Assembly: GCF_035994185.1 (NCBI RefSeq)
Contig: NZ_CP108538.1
Location: 4,999,501-5,063,500 of the forward strand
Reading direction: 5' to 3'
DNA length: 64,000 nucleotides
Source: Streptomyces sp. NBC_01217
Lineage (GTDB): Bacteria > Actinomycetota > Actinomycetes > Streptomycetales > Streptomycetaceae
A program made the translations under genes and the position numbers. Within the stretch, counting starts at the first letter, position 1. Each line of letters starts with the position of its first letter. Below are positions 26,476-35,134 of this stretch, one piece after another. Under the pieces are notes generated by a model that was given only the letters and a program-made list of their open reading frames with translations, did no database searches and was not told where the DNA came from.

Positions 26476-27000
26476 TCAGCCCTTGACGGCCCCCGCGATC
26501 TGCAGGGCGGCCTGGGCGGGCGTGAGGTGCGTGGTGTCGACGACCTCGGCCTCGCCGTGCAGCCACGTGCGGGCCGCCTCGGCGTAGGGCTCAAGGTATT
26601 TGAGACGGAACGGGGAGTTGGGGCCAAGCACAGTGTCCCCCGCGATGCGCCCGCGGAGTGTTTCCTCGTCGGCGTGGAGAACGAAGTGCCTTACAGGGAT
26701 GGCATTTTGGGCGAGGCCTGTGCTGATCTCGCGCCAGTACTCCTCGACCAGGACAGTCATGGGCATCACCAGGGTGCCGCCGGTGTAGTCGAGTACGCGG
26801 CGGGCGGTCTCGACGACGAGCGGCCGCCACGGCGGCCAGTGCTGGAAGTTGCCCGTCCAGGGCAGCCCCGGCGTGATGTCCATGAGTGTCTCGCCGACCT
26901 TCTCGGCGTCGAACACCCGTGAATCCGGGATCAGCTGCTGCACGAGTGCACTGGTCGTCGTCTTACCTGCGCCGTGGGTGCCGTTGAGCCATACGATCAT
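26476..27000 (-). CDS. TmrB-like P-loop ATPase
   Basis: A 174-aa protein that starts MIVWLNGTHGAGKTTTSAL, with Walker A GTHGAGKT at residues 7-14. The pattern DAEKVGETL..., WPPWRPLVVE, GTLVMPMTVLVEEYWREI and RHFVLHADEETLRGRI follows Bacillus TmrB, the tunicamycin-resistance ATP-binding protein, along its length. A resistance or nucleotide-binding role is inferred from this likeness. The ATG at 27000 is chosen because Walker A should be close to the N-terminus. Confidence 0.78.
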   Translation of the reverse strand: MIVWLNGTHGAGKTTTSALVQQLIPDSRVFDAEKVGETLMDITPGLPWTGNFQHWPPWRPLVVETARRVLDYTGGTLVMPMTVLVEEYWREISTGLAQNAIPVRHFVLHADEETLRGRIAGDTVLGPNSPFRLKYLEPYAEAARTWLHGEAEVVDTTHLTPAQAALQIAGAVKG

Positions 27001-27405
27001 GTGCCCGACGCTAGCGGCGTGCGGGCCGCGGGCCGGTGCTGACCACGTCACAGAACGGGCACGGCAGAAGACCGGTACAGCGGTTATCGGTGAGTGATGA
27101 GGATCTCGGAAAACGGCCAGGGCTACTCGTCGCCCCACTTGGTCCGGAGTTCAACGGAGTGGGGTGGCTTCAGCCGGCGTCGCGCGTGTTGTCGGCTGGG
27201 GTCGCCCGCTCGTGGAGCGTGCGGGCCGAGTCGGCCGACGCGGGCTTGTGCAGCATTCGACCGGTCAGTGGCGTCGGGGCTTGTCTTCGTTCACAAGGAC
27301 TCGCTTCGGTCGGAAGTCTCGGCAAGCGCGACCACAGTCAGTACCTGGTCGAGTACATGTCTGATCGCGGTGGTCCGGGCCGGCGGAGCTTCTAGGATCT
27401 GCGGC
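27001..27405. other. intergenic stretch without recognised features
   Basis: About 400 bp between divergent genes. No frame has convincing codon usage or similarity to a known family, and no strong inverted repeat or tRNA fold was found. Promoters for the flanking genes should lie here. Confidence 0.4.
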
Positions 27406-28143
27406 ATGGCAACACGACTTGTGCAGATCAACATGAAGGCCCATGACGATTCCGCGCTCGGCCGGTTCTGGGCGGAGGTACTCGGTTGGGGTGTCGACAG
27501 CGAGGGACCCGGCGTGACCAACCTCGAACCTGTGGGCTTCGCCTACCCCGACCCCGTGGCCGTTTGCATCGACATCGTCGCCCGGCCGGAACCCAAAACG
27601 GTCAAGAACCGCGTGCACCTTGATCTGGCCACCACCTCGGCTGTCCATCAAGCGGAGTTGGTCGCGCGCTTGAAGGATCTCGGCGCGACGCTCGCCGACG
27701 TGGGGCAGGGCGACGTCCCCTGGACGGTCATGGCCGACCCGGAGGGCAACGAGTTCTGCGTCCTGGAGCCCCGTCCGATCTACCGGGACACCGGGCCGAT
27801 CGCCGCGGTGGTGGTCGACTGCACCGACCCACGAGGAATGGCCCGGTTCTGGGGCGAGGCGATGGACTGGACGCTGCACGAGGTCACCGACGACCATGCG
27901 ACCATGCGCTCCGCCAAAGGCGTCGGGCCCTACCTGGAGTTCCTCCGCACTCCCGACACCAAGAGCGGGTGGAACCGCGTCCACCTCGACGTCTGCCCCT
28001 ACCCCGGTGACGACCTGGCCGCAGAGGCAGCCCGACTGCGCGCCCTGGGCGCCACCGACCCTGATATTGATCAGTCCGCAATCTCCTGGACGGTTCTGGC
28101 CGACCCGGAAGGCAACGAGTTCTGCCTCCTCACGCCTCGCTGA
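27406..28143 (+). CDS. two-domain VOC (glyoxalase-like) protein
   Basis: A 245-aa protein made of two VOC modules (about 1-120 and 128-245). Each ends with the same PWTVMADPEGNEFC or SWTVLADPEGNEFC strand. Metal ligands are of the His/Glu type (NRVHLDL, NRVHLDV, then GNEF). It may be an uncatalytic binder or a metal-dependent lyase or dioxygenase. ATG 27406 has no strong ribosome site. Confidence 0.85.
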   Translation: MATRLVQINMKAHDDSALGRFWAEVLGWGVDSEGPGVTNLEPVGFAYPDPVAVCIDIVARPEPKTVKNRVHLDLATTSAVHQAELVARLKDLGATLADVGQGDVPWTVMADPEGNEFCVLEPRPIYRDTGPIAAVVVDCTDPRGMARFWGEAMDWTLHEVTDDHATMRSAKGVGPYLEFLRTPDTKSGWNRVHLDVCPYPGDDLAAEAARLRALGATDPDIDQSAISWTVLADPEGNEFCLLTPR

Positions 28144-28173
28144 CCTTGAGCAACGACTCCGGCCGGTTCCGGG

Positions 28174-28329
28174 TCAGCGGCGAGGACCGCGTGGCGTCAG
28201 CCCATGCCGCCGGAGACGGGGGATGGCATCCCAGGTGAACCAGCGCGCGTCCAGGGGGCTACGGCCCGCTTGTGGCACCCGGCGGCAGGTCAGGTGTCCC
28301 ATGACCGGGGAGATCCATCGAGCAGGCAT
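28174..28329 (-). CDS. possible 51-aa ORF or gene fragment
   Basis: A minus-strand frame with ATG 28329 reads about 51 aa and contains LDARWFTWDAIPRLRRHGL. Its composition is like coding sequence, but there is no clear ribosome site or family. It may be a remnant left by element insertion. Confidence 0.25.
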   Translation of the reverse strand: MPARWISPVMGHLTCRRVPQAGRSPLDARWFTWDAIPRLRRHGLTPRGPRR

Positions 28330-28663
28330 GGGGTGACTCCCGATCGGCGGTGGCCGTTTTCAAAGAGTCCTCCTGTAACTCCCGTGACGCCTGGCGGCGT
28401 GAAAATCGGTGCGCGGCGCGGCGCCCTCGGGCGGCATGCGCCTTTCCGCCGTATCGCTTGACAGGAACGGGCCTCGATCATGGCCATGGAGGCTGTTCGT
28501 CCACGTCGATGGCGTTTGGGCTTGCGAGCCCGAGAAAGAGTCTGACGCGGGGGCCAGCCAGGGGTCACCGACTGTTGCCACGTGCACGCCGATCAGCCTT
28601 TCCGTTCCCCTCCGGCTCCCCGGACAGCCTCCACCCAATGACCGTTCAGCACCGGGAGGGACT
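28330..28663 (+). ncRNA. candidate IS110 left-end non-coding region (bridge RNA locus)
   Basis: The 330 bp before the IS110-family recombinase have no credible ORF. IS110-group elements encode their bridge RNA in exactly this position (left end, upstream of the recombinase). I cannot define the RNA ends or its loops by eye, and the element boundary is not resolved. It is reported as a location, not a structure. Confidence 0.35.
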
Positions 28664-29995
28664 GTGGACGAGCCGCGCGAGGAACTGCAGGACGAGTCGG
28701 TGGCCCGAGTGGCCGCGATCGACATTGCCAAGAACAGCGGCGTGGTGTGCATGCGGCTGCCAAACGACGCCCGCGAGGGAAGGCGCACTCAACGGGTGTG
28801 GACCGTCGCAGCGACCACCAACGCGATCCTGGAGCTCGGCGACCACCTGGTCTGTCAGGGCGTCGAGTTGGTGGTGATGGAGGCGACCGGGGCCTACTGG
28901 CGCCCCTTCTACTATCTGCTTGAGGGCCGGGGACTGCGGTGCTGGCTGGTGAACGCGCGCCAGGTCAAGAACGTCCCGGGCCGGCCGAAGACCGACAAGC
29001 TGGACTCGGTTTGGCTGGCCAAGCTCGCCGAGCGCGGCATGATCCGCCCCTCCTTCGTGCCGTCCAAGCCGGTGCGGCACCTGCGGGACTTCACCCGCAC
29101 CCGCACCGTCTTCGTTCACGAGCGCACCCGCCACAAGCAGCGCGTCGACAAGGTCCTGCAGGATGCGCAGATCAAACTCTCGTCGGTGGCCACCGACTCA
29201 CTCGGCGTCTCGGGACGGGCCATGATGGAGGCGCTGATCGCGGGAGAACGCAGCCCCCGGGCCCTGGCCGGCCTCGCTCAAGGACGGCTGACCGCCAAAC
29301 ACGACGCCCTGGTGGAGGCCCTGACCGGGCAGTTCGAAGAGCATCACGCCCGGCTGCTGAGGATCCTGCTGGCCACGGTCGACCACCTCACCGCGCAGAT
29401 CACCGCACTCGACCAGGAGATCGCCGCGACGCTGGCGGCCCTGCCCGACCCCCGCAGTAGCATGTCGGCCCCTTCGCCGCCCGGCGGCGCGTCGTTCGGC
29501 GCCGGGCTGCTGGCCCGCCTGGACGAGATCCCTGGGGTCGGCCCGACCTCGGCGCGAGTCATCCTGGCCGAGATCGGTCCCGACATGAGCGTCTTCCCCA
29601 CACCCGCTCATCTCGCCTCGTGGGCCAAGCTGTGCCCCCGCACCATCCAGTCCGGCGCCAAGAGCACCACCGGGCCCGCCGGCAAGGGGAACGCATGGCT
29701 CAAGGGCGCCCTGGGCGAAGCGGCCAGCGCCGCCGCCCGGACCGATACCTTTCTCGGTGCCCGATACCGGCGGCTGGTCAAACGGCGAGGCCACGCCAAG
29801 GCCCTGGTCGCGGTCGCACGATCCATCCTCGTCATCGTCTGGCACCTGATCGACGACCCAGAGGCCCGGTATCAGGAACTCGGCCCGGACTGGCACCAGC
29901 GACATCTCAATCCTCAGCGCAAGACCCGCGACCTCGTCCGGCAGCTCGAACACCTCGGCCACCAAGTCACCCTCGCCCCCACCAGCACGGCCTGA
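28664..29995 (+). CDS. IS110-family transposase (recombinase)
   Basis: A 443-aa DEDD recombinase. The RuvC-like residues are D20 (AAIDIAKN), E73 (VMEATGAYW), D111 and D114 (KTDKLDSVWLAKL). The C-terminal Tnp domain has IPGVGPTSARVILAEIGPD and the serine-containing SGAKSTTGPAGKGNAWLKGAL. A GGGAGGG ribosome site precedes GTG 28664. It appears complete. A hairpin CCGTTCGG/CCGAACGG lies 30 bp after the stop (about 30023-30043). Confidence 0.93.
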   Translation: MDEPREELQDESVARVAAIDIAKNSGVVCMRLPNDAREGRRTQRVWTVAATTNAILELGDHLVCQGVELVVMEATGAYWRPFYYLLEGRGLRCWLVNARQVKNVPGRPKTDKLDSVWLAKLAERGMIRPSFVPSKPVRHLRDFTRTRTVFVHERTRHKQRVDKVLQDAQIKLSSVATDSLGVSGRAMMEALIAGERSPRALAGLAQGRLTAKHDALVEALTGQFEEHHARLLRILLATVDHLTAQITALDQEIAATLAALPDPRSSMSAPSPPGGASFGAGLLARLDEIPGVGPTSARVILAEIGPDMSVFPTPAHLASWAKLCPRTIQSGAKSTTGPAGKGNAWLKGALGEAASAAARTDTFLGARYRRLVKRRGHAKALVAVARSILVIVWHLIDDPEARYQELGPDWHQRHLNPQRKTRDLVRQLEHLGHQVTLAPTSTA

Positions 29996-30186
29996 CCAGC
30001 CCCGCCGCTTCGTAGTGAGACCGTTCGGCTCCGCCGAACGGCGCTGCCGCCTGCCTACGTGAACATTGATTTACCGTTCAGCGCCATCAACGGCGGCGGT
30101 GTTCTCGGCTTGACGGCCGGGCGGCGGCCACCCCTGCTGTGATCGCGTGACGGGCTGGCTCTTTTTGCGCTTGTGCCGGCGCCGTC

Positions 30187-30756
30187 CTACGGGTGGTAGA
30201 GCTCTTGGGCACAGGCGGAGTCGATGGACCCGTCCTGGGGCAGGTGCAGGAAGTAGTCCAGTTGCCACGCCTGCGCCATGCCGGCTTGGCGGTTGGTGGT
30301 GGTTACCCAGGGCGGGTAGACGCGGAGGGCTCGTTTTCCACCGGAACCGTTTGCCGACACGACACCGTGCCGGTGGAGCGCGTCCATGGGAATGACGAAC
30401 TGGCCGAGGTGGTGCCGGTCGCGGGTGCTGATGACGAAGAGGTCGACGGGGTCCGTGGCGTCGAAGGGCTGGATGGGCCCGCCCGGGGACCTCTTCCATA
30501 CGGTGACGAACTGGCCGACCTTGGTGGGGGTCGTCCTGGCTGCGCGGAATCGGATGGAGAGTCCGTCAAGGGTGAATGCGTGGGCGGCGTACGCGGCACT
30601 CTCGGCTTCGGGGACCGGCTGCGAGCAGGTGAACCCGCAGGGGTCGTAGACGAGGGCTTTCGCCGCAAGGAGATCACTGTGGGCCGGGGCGTCGTCTGGC
30701 CACGGTGTGAATCCGGTGGGGTGGAGATCGGATGAGTACTCGCGGTTCGTCGCCAT
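30187..30756 (-). CDS. MepB-family protein
   Basis: A 189-aa protein whose central segment (R.ARTTPTKVGQFVTVWKR, PFDATDPVDLFVI, GQFVIPMDALHRHGVVS, GKRALRVYPPW, NRQAGMAQAWQLDYF) matches MepB of Staphylococcus aureus, the small protein linked to the mepA efflux locus. Biochemical function is not established. It is a lone gene between IS fragments. Confidence 0.85.
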   Translation of the reverse strand: MATNREYSSDLHPTGFTPWPDDAPAHSDLLAAKALVYDPCGFTCSQPVPEAESAAYAAHAFTLDGLSIRFRAARTTPTKVGQFVTVWKRSPGGPIQPFDATDPVDLFVISTRDRHHLGQFVIPMDALHRHGVVSANGSGGKRALRVYPPWVTTTNRQAGMAQAWQLDYFLHLPQDGSIDSACAQELYHP

Positions 30757-30956
30757 TCGTTCACCCTGTCACGAATGCTTGGACGGTCGCCGACTCAGCT
30801 GGGGGCGCATCTCCCGCCGAGTCATTTCGAATGCCGCCGGTGTCCAGAAGCACGGGCAGGGAGTCCGAGATCGTTGTGTGACGAACAATCTGGACGCCCT
30901 GCTGACCGGCTGTACGTGAGGACCGATTGTCGGCGACGCCTGAATCATGACCCACT

Positions 30957-31318
30957 ATCGACGGTTGAAAAGTAACCCCCGGTCGGTCAGTTGATGTTGG
31001 TCATTCCCCGGTGCTGGCTGCTGGAACCCGTCCGAGGTCGCGTCCGCGCATCCGGTAGCTGTCGCCCTTGAGGGAGGTCACTTCGGCATGGTGGACGAGT
31101 CGGTCGATCATCGCGGCGGCGACGGTGTCGTCGCCGAAGACCTCGCCCCAGCGGCCGAAGGGCTTGTTGCTGGTGACGATCACGGACGCGCGTTCGTATC
31201 TTCCTGAGATGAACTGGAAGAACAGGTTCGCGGCCTCGGGTTCGAACGGAATGTAGCCGACCTCGTCGACCACGATCAGCGGGATCCGGCCGAGACGGGT
31301 GAGCTCGTCGCTGAGCCG
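30957..31318 (-). pseudogene. istB: IstB (IS21 ATPase) C-terminal fragment with IS21-type end
   Basis: The minus-strand frame 31318 to 31001 encodes the C-terminal third of IstB: LSDELTRLGRIPLIVVDEVGYIPFEPEAANLFFQ... through RGRDLGRV. It includes Walker B (LIVVDE) but no Walker A. The sequence just after it (30957-31000) reads like an IS21-type terminus. The 5' side is joined directly to a TnsA-like fragment. No IstA is present, so this is a dead remnant. Confidence 0.75.
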
Positions 31319-31840
31319 CCCTGCCGAGCACCGGATCCACCTCGCCGGTAACCCGGTATCGCCACAGCACCGCCTCACAAGTCGCCCGCGCCGTCGCGAA
31401 CTTGACCCCCGACTGTGGGTTGATTTGGTCCAATGGCCGGCAGTCCACCACCAGCCCCTGCCCGTCCTCGAACCGAGCGAAGTGGTTCGGAGCGTGCGTG
31501 ATCCGCTTGCCCCGCTCGTCCTTCCAGAACAGCCACAACGGCTGCGACAGCAGCCCCGTCACCTCCGGTGTGAAGCCGAGCAGCATCGAGTGATCCCGCT
31601 CCAGCCAGGACTCGAACCCCACGTGTCCGCCGGTTGTCGCCGACCAGTACAACCCCGGGAAATGCCGCTGCCCCCGGTACGACGGAAACCCCGCACCGGC
31701 AGACCCGCCTCGAACTCCACGCTTGCTGCCTCGGCCAACGGCAGCCGGTACTCGCCTGCGGCGTCCCGCCACCCGACCTCGAAACCGTCCATCGCCTCAG
31801 GCGTCATCCCCACCAGACCACTCAGTCCCATGAAAGTCAC
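31319..31840 (-). pseudogene. TnsA-like endonuclease fragment, frameshifted
   Basis: The frame from 31840 gives the N-terminus (FEVGWRDAAGEYRLP...) and a second frame continues with GQRHFPGLYWSATTGGHVGFESWLERD, HAPNHFARF and VVDCRPLDQI, which parallel the intact TnsA at 41362-42144. A frameshift lies near 31700. The sequence stops at the IstB fragment junction. The middle and C-terminus of the protein are missing. Confidence 0.75.
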
Positions 31841-31912
31841 TGTGCAGATTCAGCAGGTCTGCGCAGATAGAACGGGACGAAACCACTCACGTGAGTGACA
31901 GTCTCCGCAGCC

Positions 31913-32566
31913 TCAGCCAAGCTCCCGTGGCCCGTAGATGGCGTTGTCGGCGCCGGTGGCAAGTGCCCAGTAGCGATCGCCATAGGACCAGTGCCACCAC
32001 TCGGTCGGATAGTTGACCAGGCCCACCCCAGTCAGGGCCTCAGTGAGGATCTGCCGGTTGCGACGCGCCTCCGAACCGATGTTGCATGCGGCGGTGTAGC
32101 AGGCGCCCTTACTCACTTCCGGGCTGGCATCCATCGGCGTTCCCATGTCGAGCTCCTTGTCATCGGCGGTGACGAGAGTCAGATCGACGGCAGCGCCGGC
32201 GCTGTGCGGGGCGATTTCCGGGGGAGACACGAACCGGCTGGCGGCCGCACGTACCTGCTCCGAAGACCAGCCGGGGTTGTCATTGCGGAGCCTTTCGGCG
32301 TACCGCTCGAAGTAGAAACGTTGCAGCGCAGGCGGCCGGTACCCCTCGACGAACAGTAACCGGATGCCGTCTGGCAGAAGCTTCCGCGCATCGATAAGGC
32401 GACTCAAGACCCCCTCGCGCAGGTGTGCGAAGGCCCCGGAATCGTCTTGCTCGCGAGTGTCGACGGGGAAGGGGTCGTGACGTCGGACATCAAAGAGCGG
32501 TTCGTCGCAGTCCCTCGCCGGTATGGCTGCGATCTTCGGATCTGACATCAACACGATTTCGGGCAT
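31913..32566 (-). CDS. D-alanyl-D-alanine dipeptidase (VanX/M15 type)
   Basis: A 217-aa M15D peptidase. The zinc ligands His121 and Asp128 lie in PHSAGAAVDLT, and catalytic Glu189 and ligand His192 in EWWHW. Arg77 in EGYRP binds substrate. VanX-type enzymes cleave D-Ala-D-Ala in glycopeptide-resistant bacteria; others cleave D,L-dipeptides from cell-wall turnover. No vanH, vanA or vanRS lies nearby, so recycling is as likely as resistance. Start taken at ATG 32566; ATG 32599 is possible. Confidence 0.87.
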   Translation of the reverse strand: MPEIVLMSDPKIAAIPARDCDEPLFDVRRHDPFPVDTREQDDSGAFAHLREGVLSRLIDARKLLPDGIRLLFVEGYRPPALQRFYFERYAERLRNDNPGWSSEQVRAAASRFVSPPEIAPHSAGAAVDLTLVTADDKELDMGTPMDASPEVSKGACYTAACNIGSEARRNRQILTEALTGVGLVNYPTEWWHWSYGDRYWALATGADNAIYGPRELG

Positions 32567-32678
32567 GGACTGATCATCGCGTACCGACCTCGACGGCATC
32601 CGCTCATCCGCCTGACCGGAATCACTGGGACGTAGCACCCGGACCCGCACATCTGGTGGGACTCCGCATCTTCACTGA

Positions 32679-32700
32679 GAACGGACACCGGTGTCCGTTC
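32679..32700. promoter_or_regulatory. 22-bp perfect palindrome upstream of the dipeptidase gene
   Basis: GAACGGACACC and its reverse complement GGTGTCCGTTC join without a spacer, 113 bp upstream of the M15 peptidase start. The size and symmetry fit a TetR- or LacI-class operator, but no such regulator gene is adjacent. Confidence 0.6.
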
Positions 32701-32909
32701 CGAACAGAAGTGATCAGGCATCGAGGGCTTGACCAGGCGGTTCTCACTTCGGTTGGGACACCGCGGCGCATGGGAGTTCCACTCAGAGTGCTCAGCAGCG
32801 CCGTCGCAGCGTTCCGGCGTCAGATGTTCCGTTTGGGTTGATCAGAGGCGATGCCTGTGACCTGGTCCTTTTCAATTGTTCTGGGACGCCGCTGCCAAAA
32901 TTTTCCGGC

Positions 32910-33435
32910 TCATCGCAGAAGAGGGCGTAGTCGGGGTCTGAAGCCGCCGGTGTCGAGCAGGCTGCAGGTGACGTAGTTCGTCAGGTTGTGGAAGCCGAGG
33001 GCGGTGCCGCGGAGGTGTTCGAGTCGGCCGTTGATGGCCTCGGTCGGGCCGTTGGACGTGCCGAGTCGGTCGAAGTAGGCCAGCACGTCAGCGGCGCGTT
33101 GTTTCAGTGTCTGCCGAGTCGACTCAGCTCGGGCAGTCCGGCCGGGACGCCGTGGCCGATCGTCTTGATGACGGGGGTGATTTCGGTCTTGCCGGCGCGG
33201 CGGCCGCGGTCGTGTCTTGGCGCCAGACCTGCCCGCAGCCCGAACAGCGGTAGCGGCGGATGCGGACGTGCAGGATCGTTGCCCGCCGGCCGAGTGGGAC
33301 GTGCGCCAGTCGGCGCAGCACGCTGTCGCGCGGCACCCCCAGACAGCCGCAGGCAGGGCACCAGTCATCAGGGTCGACCACTCGACAGAGCAACACTGTG
33401 TGGTCGGGATGCAGTTGTTGGCCGACCGCTTCCAA
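32910..33435 (-). pseudogene. ISL3-family transposase remnant
   Basis: Two frames carry pieces of one transposase. The frame ending near 33230 has the N-terminal zinc ribbon (CPACGCLGVPRDSVLRRLAH...CSGCGQVW). The frame 33119-32913 has the C-terminus (TRQTLKQRAADVLAYFDRLGTSNGPTEAINGRLEHLRG). The catalytic core is almost wholly deleted. The sequence around 32910 looks like an ISL3 end. Confidence 0.8.
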
Positions 33436-33557
33436 GCCGAGGTCATCCAGCCGGCAGAACGACGTCAGGTCAGCAGGGCAGAAGGTGGCTCACGCACGAG
33501 CCCGGGGCGCAACTGCGGTCTTCGAGGATCGATGATCGTCCGGTGGCGTGTGGCCGA

Positions 33558-33926
33558 TCAGGTGCGGTCGTGGAGAGTGACGTGGTAGCCGTCGGGGTCG
33601 GCGAAGGTGAATGTCCGGCCGAAGGGGCCGTCGATCGGTGCGGAGACGATGGTGTGACCGTCGGCGACGAGAGCATCGTGAATGGCCTGGACGTCTGTGG
33701 CGTGGAGCCAGATCGCGGCACCGATGCCGGGCTGAGCAACGGATGCGAGATCGGTGCCGGGAACGACGTCGCGGAGTGCGAACGCGATCGGCTTCGTCTC
33801 GAAGACGACGGCGTGCGGAGGTCCGGCCTGCGAGCGGACGAGGCCCAGGTACTGCTCGTAGAACGCCTGTGAAGCGTCGAGGTCGCGCGCTTGGAGCGAG
33901 ATGAAGTCGGGGCCGGTGGCGGGCAT
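33558..33926 (-). CDS. VOC-family protein
   Basis: A 122-aa single VOC domain (MPATGPDFISLQARDLDASQAFYEQYLGL to FTFADPDGYHVTLHDRT). AAGGAG lies 8 bp before ATG 33926. It is divergent from a MarR gene, with two operator palindromes between them, so it is probably a MarR-controlled detoxification or binding protein. Confidence 0.87.
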   Translation of the reverse strand: MPATGPDFISLQARDLDASQAFYEQYLGLVRSQAGPPHAVVFETKPIAFALRDVVPGTDLASVAQPGIGAAIWLHATDVQAIHDALVADGHTIVSAPIDGPFGRTFTFADPDGYHVTLHDRT

Positions 33927-33946
33927 GATGATGCTCCTTCTTTTCG

Positions 33947-33962
33947 TGTCAGCTTTCTGACA
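33947..33962. promoter_or_regulatory. MarR operator palindrome 1
   Basis: TGTCAG-CTTT-CTGACA, perfect 6-bp arms with a 4-nt spacer, 21 bp upstream of the VOC start. Confidence 0.75.
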
Positions 33963-33974
33963 CAGGTCAATGTA

Positions 33975-33990
33975 TGTCAGAATGCTGACA
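33975..33990. promoter_or_regulatory. MarR operator palindrome 2
   Basis: TGTCAG-AATG-CTGACA with the same arms as palindrome 1, centred 28 bp away. It overlaps the first base of the MarR start codon, so binding would block expression of the regulator. Confidence 0.75.
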
Positions 33991-34448
33991 TGAGTCAAAA
34001 CGGTGTCGGCGTCGACCTGGATAAATCACTGGGCTACCTGCTGAAAGAGGCTTCGAGCGCCCTGCGCGCAGCCATGGAGGAGGTGCTGCGGCCGCTCGGG
34101 ATGAGCGTGACGCACTACTCCTGCCTCGAACTGCTGGCTCAACGACCGGGCTTGTCGAACTCCGAGCTCGCGCGGGGCGCGTTCGTGACACGGCAGTCGA
34201 TGAACGTGCTGCTCCAGACCCTGGAACGAGAGGGCTACGTGACCAGGCCTGCGGAGGCACCCGTCGGGAAGGTTCTTCCCGCGCGGCTCACGCCTAGCGG
34301 CCGACGGAGCCTGGCGAAGGCGACCGTAGCGGTCCGGTCCGTCGAGGTCAGAATGCTGGCCGGCATGACCGAGACCGAGCAGTCGGGCGCGTTCCGGATC
34401 CTGCAGAGCATGATCCGTTCCCTGCGCGATGGCAACGACGGTCCATAG
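33990..34448 (+). CDS. MarR-family regulator
   Basis: A 152-aa winged-helix protein: AMEEVLRPLGMSVTHYSCLELLAQRPGLSNSELARGAFVTRQSMNVLLQTLEREGYVTRP holds the HTH. There is no ribosome site; the operator occupies the place, so the mRNA is probably leaderless. It is divergent from, and likely controls, the VOC gene. Confidence 0.9.
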   Translation: MSQNGVGVDLDKSLGYLLKEASSALRAAMEEVLRPLGMSVTHYSCLELLAQRPGLSNSELARGAFVTRQSMNVLLQTLEREGYVTRPAEAPVGKVLPARLTPSGRRSLAKATVAVRSVEVRMLAGMTETEQSGAFRILQSMIRSLRDGNDGP

Positions 34449-34559
34449 CTCGTTCCCCGGCAAACGTCTCGTCGCGCCCGGACAGGAGTGCAGCCGAGCG
34501 TGAAAATCCGTGCTGGCGACCTCGAAAACCGACAGACCCCGACTGCACCCTCTTCTGCT

Positions 34560-34767
34560 TCTGTGGTGAGCCGCGAAAGGCGGCATCCTCGAAGGAATCT
34601 GTCCTGCTTCCGGGCCGACGAACTCGAAGCCGTCCGAGGCCAGAAGGTGCGGGAAGAGCGTCAGGCTCGCCGTCCCGGCCTCGTCGACGAGCCGCACCGT
34701 TGTGCCGGACAGTCCCGATCACTGTGTGCAGCCGCTCGTCCGGCCGCAGCTGATCCCCGACGCGCAA
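34560..34767 (-). pseudogene. TnsB-like N-terminal fragment, frameshifted
   Basis: The minus strand reads VGDQLRPDERLHTVIGT, then after a shift near 34690 VRLVDEAGTASLTLFPHLLASDGFEFV. This matches the N-terminus of the intact TnsB at 41396 (AGDLVRFDGRLHTV, VRLVDEAQSASVVMLAHLLAGEDFEVV). No further TnsB sequence follows. It is the relic of a second Tn7-like element. Confidence 0.7.
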
Positions 34768-34798
34768 GGCAGCGCAGCCCGCTGCCCTGGGGGCCGGG

Positions 34799-34939
34799 TC
34801 ACCGCTCCTCCACCCGTGACGCCAACGTCGTGTCCGTCAGCGCTCGCATCGGGTCCGCTCTCAGCCGCCCCTGCCGCAGCAGATGGAAGATCACCGGTAG
34901 TACCGCGATGGGATCACCTGTCAAAGCGGCCTTACCCGA
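34799..34939 (-). pseudogene. TnsA-like C-terminal fragment cut by the Tn7-like element
   Basis: A 46-codon open frame reads up to the left end of the transposon and contains GDPIAVLPVIFHLLRQGRL, like the TnsA C-terminus GDQIAVLPVLFHLLWRRVL. It ends in TGA at 34799, 32 bp before the TnsB fragment, the natural tnsA-tnsB order. The living transposon is inserted directly beside (or in) this older relic. Confidence 0.72.
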
Positions 34940-34945
34940 TGTCCT

Positions 34946-35041
34946 GTCTCAGATGAGTCCGGGTAGTGCAGGCCCCTGACCTGGGGTGTCCGGACTTGGT
35001 TGAGATATTTGGGTCTGAGTTGTCTCGGACGAGTCCGGGTA
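34946..35041 (+). repeat. left-end transposase-binding boxes
   Basis: Two 20-bp boxes of the form GTCTCNNNNNNGTCCGGGTA at 34946-34965 and 35022-35041. An imperfect inverted relative (GTGTCCGGAC) lies near 34986. They match the right-end boxes and are the likely TnsB binding sites. Confidence 0.85.
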
Positions 35042-35134
35042 TTTCGGCATGGGCATATGCCATCAGGGCGCCTTCGCGCTCCCTCGGCCGTGCTGGACCA
35101 CGAGGACCGGTCTTCCCGTGGGCCAGCAAGGTGT

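Noticed and set aside
34485..34979. A 163-codon plus-strand ORF in the relic region left of the transposon.
   Set aside because: It crosses the transposon end and is antisense to TnsA/TnsB relics; its translation has no domain.
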